This document shows, piece after piece, positions 25,701 through 27,207 of a DNA stretch of 27,207 nt (positions within the stretch are counted from its first letter, which is position 1; each line of letters opens with the position of its first letter). The position numbers and the translations under genes were made by a program. This DNA comes from Phoronis ovalis (taxonomy: Eukaryota; Phoronida; Phoronidae), in the NCBI GenBank assembly GCA_028565635.1, contig JAOXYB010043170.1, forward strand, positions 1 through 27,207. The letters run 5' to 3'. Below the pieces are notes generated by a model, which searched no databases, had not been told where the DNA came from, and saw only the letters and a program-made list of their open reading frames with translations.

Positions 25701-26848
25701 GATGCGAGTGTGAGACTCTTGCTTTGTAGATCATTTTCTGCCATGACTGTTTTCAATAGAAATGTGTCTGAAAAACTGAATATCCGTTCAATAATTCTTC
25801 CAACTTCACAAGTATGTGATTGTACTCAACTTAATGAATCTGTTATAACAAATACCATGTTTCATCCAGTAAGGAACAAAGGCTAGTCAGATGCAGACTA
25901 GAGACATTTTTTAAAATGTCTCTCATCTTCATCTGGCAAGAGTTGCAGTTAAACACTGTTCATAAGGAGTGCTACTGTGCATAACAATTATCATGTTAGC
26001 TGTAATACTCCAGAAGAATGCTCTTCAATGCAGATTACGTCTATTCCAGGAAAATGTGTACTCATTGATAAGAAAGATAACATAACTATGAAATAATTCA
26101 ACTCAAGTGTATCCACCAACCAAAACTTCATACTTAGAGCATACAGAAAGAAACTACTAAAGTTGTTCTACATTGTACTAAAATTGCAGATGCATGCAAA
26201 CTGGTGCAGCTGATAGTATTGCTATAATTTATCAGCAACTGTTTAGTTTATGGCATAATATACAAAATTTGTTCTAAATTTTCTTCATGCAGAAACTGAT
26301 AGTATTTAATGTAATAGTATCTAAGATTTCTGCCAGACACCTTCTCACCTGGCATAGTAGCTTAATACAACAGATAACAGCATAATAATAAATATGAACT
26401 GTTTAAACTCATTTGAACAAAATAAAACTACAGCAAGCAAAAATATCAAGACAGTTCTGTCTAGCATTGGCTTTGTAAAACATGCATATATTTGTCTATG
26501 CTTAGCTGTGAGACAAATGGCATTACACCTAACATTTGTGCCAGTCCTAGTTTTCAAAATCATAAGAATTTTAATTTTATCATTTATAAGATAACCCTAA
26601 TACCAAATTGCTTTTAAAACAGTTCCCTGGTGCATTGACATCAAATTGTAAGCACCCCCTTCACACTGATAGAATAATGACCAGTAAATAATGACATTTT
26701 GAAAACATAACATGATATCAAAATTCCAAACTGAATCATACATTTTTTCTGAGTGGATGTGTCAATCAAAATACAAGCATAGCTATCACTTACCACATAT
26801 TTTGTCCCTGCTTGCTGTTGCCTTGAATAACACATGCGGCTGACTAGT
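3415..26848 (-). CDS. Transmembrane ADAM (disintegrin and metalloprotease) protein, predicted protease-dead, 5' end missing
   Basis: Eighteen exons join with matching phases into 1,095 codons plus a stop. In order they encode: the prodomain end with a switch-like cysteine (KICG) and a furin site REKR at residue ~49; a reprolysin-type metalloprotease (~50-258) with zinc motif [12 protein letters not shown] near residue 191 and a Met-turn GCLM; a disintegrin domain (~259-378) beginning [15 protein letters not shown]; a cysteine-rich region; an EGF-like module ([15 protein letters not shown]); a Thr-rich stem; one transmembrane helix (~582-607); and a ~485-residue cytoplasmic tail. The layout and disintegrin cysteines resemble the ADAM9/12/19/33 group. 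Methionine replaces the general-base glutamate, while all three zinc histidines remain. The family is known to act at the cell surface in adhesion and shedding; loss of shedding activity here is inferred. Signal peptide and early prodomain lie right of the window. One intron hosts an ankyrin-caspase gene. Confidence 0.93.
4739..5076 (-). other. ADAM intron
   Basis: A GTATTG...ATAG intron, AT-rich, with no further feature. Confidence 0.7.
5077..5214 (-). CDS. ADAM exon: membrane-proximal cytoplasmic tail
   Basis: TTGCAG acceptor and ACAG|GTATTG donor. It reads [20 protein letters not shown] then [15 protein letters not shown]. It is strongly basic next to the membrane and joins the last exon in phase to give PSYREDKRQ. 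Confidence 0.92.
5215..5410 (-). other. ADAM intron
   Basis: An ordinary GT-AG intron. Nothing else is seen in it. Confidence 0.6.
5411..5510 (-). CDS. ADAM exon: transmembrane helix
   Basis: TTGCAG acceptor and ACAG|GTAAAT donor. After SLGGLSTT it reads [20 protein letters not shown] then MLCY, a single hydrophobic membrane span followed by RRR encoded across the next junction (a stop-transfer signal). Confidence 0.94.
5770..5950 (-). CDS. ADAM exon: second half of the EGF-like module and Thr-rich stem
   Basis: TTCCAG acceptor and ACAG|GTGCCA donor. It reads [20 protein letters not shown], completing the EGF disulphides, then a Thr/Ser-rich juxtamembrane stem likely to carry O-glycans ([20 protein letters not shown]). 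NLT and NIS are possible N-glycosylation sites. Confidence 0.92.
6199..6255 (+). repeat. Left terminal inverted repeat of the MITE-like element
   Basis: It begins CAGTCTGCATAAATCCATCC and pairs with 6627-6683 in inverted orientation. Confidence 0.85.
6627..6683 (-). repeat. Right terminal inverted repeat of the MITE-like element
   Basis: Its reverse complement begins CAGTCTGAATAAATCCATCC. The outer end is 17 bases from the ADAM exon boundary. Confidence 0.85.
6701..6875 (-). CDS. ADAM exon: end of Cys-rich region and first half of the EGF-like module
   Basis: TTTCAG acceptor and GGG|GTAGGT donor. It reads [20 protein letters not shown] then [15 protein letters not shown] and ends [13 protein letters not shown]-like element starts 17 bases behind the donor. 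NIT is a possible N-glycosylation site. Confidence 0.93.
7154..7273 (-). CDS. ADAM exon: Cys-rich region
   Basis: TTGTAG acceptor and TGCAA|GTAAGT donor. It reads [20 protein letters not shown] and ends GVKFEC, corresponding to the ADAM segment that begins CGKIQC. Confidence 0.92.
7481..7510. repeat. 15-bp direct tandem duplication
   Basis: Two perfect adjacent copies of GTAGTTACCCTTCAA lie in an ADAM intron. It looks like a simple local duplication. Confidence 0.8.
7552..7666 (-). CDS. ADAM exon: Cys-rich region
   Basis: ATGATAG acceptor and ACAG|GTAACT donor. It reads [20 protein letters not shown] then [17 protein letters not shown], matching the ADAM pattern C-F-E-x-x-N...G-x-C-G. NQT is a possible N-glycosylation site. 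Confidence 0.92.
7918..8113 (-). CDS. ADAM exon: disintegrin loop and start of Cys-rich region
   Basis: TTTGTAG acceptor and CAAG|GTAAAC donor. It reads [20 protein letters not shown] then CDGLTGECP and [15 protein letters not shown]. The first cysteine falls eight residues after the last cysteine of the previous exon, the canonical spacing, which confirms the join across an 11.4 kb intron. The integrin-binding loop position reads REAMSPCD, with no RGD. Confidence 0.94.
8114..10631. other. Left part of the 11.4 kb ADAM intron, upstream of the nested gene
   Basis: AT-rich non-coding sequence. It should contain the promoter and first exon(s) of the opposite-strand ankyrin-caspase gene. I looked for a start exon ending in phase 1 and found none I could defend: the splice-like site at TTAAAAAAG|GTAAGC near 10517 has a stop or the wrong phase in each frame with an ATG. 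No transposon or RNA gene was seen. Confidence 0.6.
10632..10736 (+). CDS. Ankyrin-caspase exon: first ankyrin repeat (first exon recognised)
   Basis: ACTAG acceptor with a weak pyrimidine tract, and AAAG|GTAATT donor. In frame it reads [20 protein letters not shown] then [15 protein letters not shown] across the junction. It has no in-frame ATG, so at least one coding exon precedes it. Confidence 0.8.
10632..19491 (+). CDS. Ankyrin-repeat protein with C-terminal caspase-8-like domain (novel-looking fusion), 5' end missing
   Basis: Thirteen exons, all introns phase 1, join into 1,839 codons plus stop. Residues ~1-517 hold about 12 ankyrin repeats ([20 protein letters not shown] and similar). 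Seven module exons follow (~518-1437), each starting with a helix like ITKAWxxxDxxxLKxL and holding two to three degenerate repeats. After a 15-residue microexon and a linker comes a caspase domain (from ~1515): [11 protein letters not shown], the p20 arginine in RHGTDLD, catalytic histidine in MTHG (~1592), DGQEVPI, catalytic cysteine in VACQS (~1635), then p10 with [12 protein letters not shown] and GTFFIQ. DGQEVPI, CFFCCI and KPKVF resemble caspase-8/10. Caspases are cytosolic cysteine proteases; the ankyrin array takes the place where initiator caspases carry DED or CARD adaptors, so it may recruit or sense a ligand (inference). A Lys/Arg-rich tail ends the protein. The first exon(s) and start codon are unresolved. 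Confidence 0.9.
10737..11254 (+). other. Intron of the ankyrin-caspase gene with a chance 101-codon frame
   Basis: A GT-AG intron. A plus-strand frame at 10869-11174 starts [15 protein letters not shown]. It has no repeat or domain I recognise and looks like AT-rich chance sequence. Confidence 0.6.
11255..12700 (+). CDS. Ankyrin-caspase exon: main ankyrin array
   Basis: TTTGCAG acceptor and ACAG|GTAATA donor. It encodes 482 residues with about 11 ankyrin repeats, the first eight regular ([38 protein letters not shown]). A longer divergent insertion (~12040-12400) precedes the last two ([38 protein letters not shown]). Retention of the following intron would end the protein 3 codons later at 12709-12711, giving a possible ankyrin-only form. 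Confidence 0.93.
12701..13011 (+). other. Intron of the ankyrin-caspase gene
   Basis: A 311-base GT-AG intron with an early in-frame stop at 12709-12711. Nothing else is visible. Confidence 0.75.
13012..13407 (+). CDS. Ankyrin-caspase module exon 1
   Basis: TTTTCAG acceptor and CTGA|GTAAGT donor, phase 1 to phase 1. It starts [20 protein letters not shown] and contains [20 protein letters not shown] and [19 protein letters not shown] repeats. Confidence 0.92.
13697..14089 (+). CDS. Ankyrin-caspase module exon 2
   Basis: TTGCAG acceptor and ACAG|GTAGTA donor, phase 1 to phase 1. It starts [20 protein letters not shown] and includes [19 protein letters not shown] and a final [15 protein letters not shown]. 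Confidence 0.92.
14181..14552 (+). CDS. Ankyrin-caspase module exon 3
   Basis: TTTTAG acceptor and TTTA|GTAAGT donor. The intron before it is only 91 bases. It starts [20 protein letters not shown], and [16 protein letters not shown] is shared almost exactly with module 4. Confidence 0.92.
14796..15161 (+). CDS. Ankyrin-caspase module exon 4 (recent copy of module 3)
   Basis: TTCTAG acceptor and GAAA|GTAAGT donor. It starts [20 protein letters not shown], and [16 protein letters not shown] repeats the end of module 3. The two are the most alike of the seven. Confidence 0.92.
15382..15669 (+). CDS. Ankyrin-caspase module exon 5 (shortened)
   Basis: CATAG acceptor and AAAG|GTAAAT donor. It starts [20 protein letters not shown]. 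At 288 bp it is the shortest module and lacks the final repeat (the LLxxGC end) seen in the others, yet it keeps phase 1 at both ends. Confidence 0.88.
15844..16251 (+). CDS. Ankyrin-caspase module exon 6
   Basis: TTTAACAG acceptor and AATA|GTAAGT donor. It starts [20 protein letters not shown] and contains [20 protein letters not shown] and [20 protein letters not shown]. Confidence 0.92.
16252..16603 (+). other. Intron of the ankyrin-caspase gene with a possible 30-nt cassette exon
   Basis: Between CATCCAG and GTAAGC, bases 16506-16535 form a 30-nt segment that would keep phase 1 and add [10 protein letters not shown]. It is otherwise ordinary intron. Confidence 0.4.
16604..17140 (+). CDS. 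Ankyrin-caspase module exon 7 (longest, most divergent)
   Basis: TTGTAG acceptor and CCAG|GTAAGA donor. It starts [20 protein letters not shown] and holds [18 protein letters not shown] and a final [20 protein letters not shown]. An insertion rich in Lys, Tyr and Glu lies in the middle ([17 protein letters not shown]). Confidence 0.9.
17141..17885 (+). other. Two introns around the 45-nt microexon
   Basis: AT-rich introns of 351 and 349 bases flank the microexon. No repeats or further coding signal. Confidence 0.65.
17492..17536 (+). CDS. Ankyrin-caspase 45-nt microexon
   Basis: TTACAG acceptor and ACAG|GTATGT donor, phase 1 to phase 1. It encodes [15 protein letters not shown]. It can be skipped without changing the frame. 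Its support is the splice sites and phase fit only. Confidence 0.6.
17886..18158 (+). CDS. Ankyrin-caspase exon: linker and start of caspase p20
   Basis: ATATAG acceptor and CGAG|GTGAGA donor. A linker that resembles no repeat leads into [20 protein letters not shown] and [15 protein letters not shown]. The arginine of RHGT corresponds to the substrate-binding p20 arginine of caspases. Confidence 0.92.
18368..18661 (+). CDS. Ankyrin-caspase exon: caspase catalytic dyad
   Basis: ATTCAG acceptor and CCAG|GTAAAG donor. It reads [20 protein letters not shown], then [25 protein letters not shown] and [15 protein letters not shown]. The catalytic histidine codon is 18514-18516 and the cysteine codon 18643-18645. 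The pentapeptide is VACQS rather than QACxG. Confidence 0.93.
18893..19491 (+). CDS. Ankyrin-caspase last exon: caspase p10 and basic tail
   Basis: TTGCAG acceptor, joined as [22 protein letters not shown]. The p10 subunit is shown by [36 protein letters not shown] and [12 protein letters not shown]. The p20-p10 linker is short and contains Asp residues that could be self-cleavage sites. Beyond p10 come about 100 residues with a strongly basic end ([16 protein letters not shown]) before TGA. A GTAATC site near 19302 could act as an alternative donor. Confidence 0.92.
19534..19623 (-). CDS. ADAM exon: disintegrin middle; faces the 3' UTR of the nested gene
   Basis: CTTCAG acceptor and GCT|GTAAGT donor, 30 codons in phase 0. 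It reads [20 protein letters not shown] then [10 protein letters not shown], with all expected disintegrin cysteines. It is separated from the stop of the opposite-strand caspase-like gene by 42 bases. Confidence 0.94.
19787..19792 (+). terminator. Candidate poly(A) signal of the ankyrin-caspase gene
   Basis: AATAAA lies about 300 bases after the stop. A second one is at 19854-19859. I found none between the stop and the ADAM exon on the other strand, so either site implies a 3' UTR that covers that exon in antisense. Confidence 0.5.
19974..20048 (-). CDS. ADAM exon: disintegrin start
   Basis: TTTCAG acceptor and ACA|GTGAGT donor, 25 codons in phase 0. It reads [20 protein letters not shown] and CGPTT, the CGN...GEECDCG start of disintegrin domains. 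Confidence 0.94.
20049..22447 (-). other. 2.4 kb ADAM intron
   Basis: No ADAM exon is missing, because phases on both sides join directly. It holds two plus-strand frames beginning ATGGCG in a good initiation context: 43 codons from 20214 with one strong membrane helix, and 76 codons from 21597 with a hydrophobic start. I recognise neither, and I see no transposon ends or RNA gene. Confidence 0.5.
22448..22553 (-). CDS. ADAM exon: end of metalloprotease domain
   Basis: ATTACAG acceptor and CAG|GTTAGT donor. It reads [20 protein letters not shown] and ends [10 protein letters not shown], the FSSCS...CLFNxP hallmark of ADAMs. Confidence 0.93.
22554..22888 (-). other. ADAM intron
   Basis: A 335-base GT-AG intron. 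Nothing else is seen. Confidence 0.7.
22889..23031 (-). CDS. ADAM exon: zinc-binding site, catalytic Glu replaced by Met
   Basis: CTGTAG acceptor and TT|GTGAGT donor. The helix reads [14 protein letters not shown]: the three histidines and the glycine of HExxHxxGxxH are kept, but glutamate is methionine (codon at 22981-22983). The Met-turn CLM and the CSC...GC disulphide cysteines follow. A Glu to Met change needs at least two substitutions. Confidence 0.94.
23310..23391 (-). CDS. ADAM exon: metalloprotease, with a GC splice donor
   Basis: TTTCAG acceptor. It reads [20 protein letters not shown] then RAVAVNE. The donor is GAG|GCAAGA, a GC-AG intron. The spacing from this cysteine to the zinc motif (24 residues) equals the usual ADAM spacing only if the exon ends here. 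The alternative donor 9 bases earlier (GCA|GTTAAC) would shorten it by three residues. Confidence 0.85.
23392..23833 (-). other. ADAM intron
   Basis: A 442-base GT-AG intron. No further feature is visible. Confidence 0.7.
23834..24000 (-). CDS. ADAM exon: metalloprotease core
   Basis: TTTCAG acceptor and AC|GTAAGT donor. It reads [20 protein letters not shown] and ends RHDVAHFVT across the junction, a clear match to the ADAM pattern L-N-I-R-I-x-L-V-x-x-E-x-W ... HDNAQL. Confidence 0.93.
24001..24613 (-). other. ADAM intron
   Basis: A 613-base GT-AG intron. I see no further feature. Confidence 0.7.
24614..24685 (-). CDS. ADAM exon: metalloprotease N-terminal helix
   Basis: TTGTAG acceptor and ATG|GTAAGA donor, 24 codons in phase 0. 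It reads [20 protein letters not shown] and ends IVDM, corresponding to the IANHVDKF segment of ADAMs. Confidence 0.87.
24686..25008 (-). other. ADAM intron
   Basis: A 323-base, very AT-rich intron with a homopolymer-rich stretch near 24850-24895. Confidence 0.7.
25009..25074 (-). CDS. ADAM exon: furin site and first metalloprotease strand
   Basis: TTTCAG acceptor and ATG|GTATGT donor, phase 0 on both sides. It reads [20 protein letters not shown], matching the KYVELVLVAD start of ADAM catalytic domains. Confidence 0.88.
25075..25459 (-). other. ADAM intron
   Basis: A 385-base GT-AG intron. Nothing else is visible. Confidence 0.7.
25460..25542 (-). CDS. ADAM exon: end of prodomain
   Basis: TTTGCAG acceptor and AGA|GTAAGT donor. 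It reads [20 protein letters not shown] and continues to LMTFR. The final arginine is the first residue of the REKR furin site completed by the next exon. Confidence 0.8.
25543..26793 (-). other. 1.25 kb ADAM intron
   Basis: Phases of the flanking exons fit directly. Several 60-80 codon plus-strand frames (such as 25647-25886) show no recognisable similarity. No repeats were seen. Confidence 0.6.
26794..26848 (-). CDS. ADAM exon: late prodomain with switch-like cysteine (first exon visible)
   Basis: TTTTCAG acceptor and TGTG|GTAAGT donor, ending in phase 1. It reads [18 protein letters not shown] plus the first base of a glycine codon. The resulting KICG sits about 30 residues before the furin site, where ADAM prodomains carry the zinc-coordinating 'cysteine switch'. 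The exon is short and its identity rests on phase fit with the next exon. Confidence 0.75.
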
Positions 26849-27138
26849 CTGAAAATGATAACAATGTGCTTTGTAGTACACAATTAGAAAAAATGAAATA
26901 TTTCTTCTACTTGTACGTGATTATTATATTCAAAAGAGTATATTTTATCTGCTCGGAAAAAAAACCAGAAAATTAATGTGTTCATGTCACATTTTTAGCA
27001 CTGAGAAAATACTTGGATAACTCTAACATGCTACCAGCACAACAGATAGCTTAAGATTTTTAAATATGAGCAACAAGCTGCAAATAATGAGTCAAGTGTA
27101 TGCGCATGCTACAACTGTTAAAGTGAGAAGTAAAAAAA
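26849..27138 (-). other. ADAM intron, towards the missing 5' exons
   Basis: AT-rich intron sequence upstream of the first visible exon. No further prodomain exon was recognised. Confidence 0.6.
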
Positions 27139-27207
27139 ACACAGTAGTAGTCTGCAGTTATACACAGTAGTAGTCTGTAGTTATACACAGTAGTAGTCTG
27201 CAGTTAT
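27139..27207. repeat. 23-bp tandem repeat, three copies, cut by the window edge
   Basis: Three adjacent copies of a 23-bp unit beginning ACACAGTAGTAGTCTG are present. The first and third are identical and the second differs by one base (TCTGTAG for TCTGCAG). The array runs up to the last base, so its true length is unknown. Confidence 0.92.

Noticed and set aside
25647..25886. 79-codon plus-strand frame in an ADAM intron
   Set aside because: No recognisable similarity and no flanking splice or promoter signal; a chance frame is the simplest reading.

Overview
The window is animal nuclear DNA. Coding sequence is split into short exons with GT-AG introns, the non-coding DNA is visibly AT-rich, and all three genes are metazoan types. 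Introns of roughly 0.1-2.4 kb and an ankyrin-caspase fusion suggest a marine invertebrate, plausibly a lophotrochozoan such as a bivalve. That placement is inference; nothing here fixes the species.

Layout. (1) Positions 212-1357, plus strand: the last two coding exons of SMC5, carrying the ABC signature motif and the Walker B motif, followed by a 3' UTR with an AATAAA signal. (2) Positions 3415-26848, minus strand: 18 phase-matched exons of a transmembrane ADAM protein. They give 1,095 codons, from the end of the prodomain through metalloprotease, disintegrin, cysteine-rich, EGF-like, transmembrane and very long cytoplasmic parts. The 5' end lies beyond the right edge. The zinc-site motif reads H-M-x-x-H instead of H-E-x-x-H, so this is a predicted pseudoprotease. 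(3) Positions 10632-19491, plus strand: 13 exons of a second gene lying wholly inside one 11.4 kb ADAM intron on the opposite strand. It encodes at least 1,839 residues: a long ankyrin array followed by a C-terminal caspase-8-like p20/p10 domain. Every intron is phase 1, and seven central exons are diverged copies of one module. Its first exon(s) were not found.

Relations. SMC5 and the ADAM gene converge, with about 2.06 kb between stop codons. The caspase-like stop lies 42 bases short of an ADAM disintegrin exon, and the first AATAAA lies beyond that exon, so the two mature transcripts are predicted to overlap in antisense. No shared pathway is implied by the nesting.

Other elements: a 485-bp MITE-like element with 57-bp terminal inverted repeats directly behind one ADAM splice donor, a 23-bp tandem repeat at the right edge, a GC-AG intron, and a 45-nt in-frame microexon. 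No RNA gene, CRISPR array or large transposon was seen.
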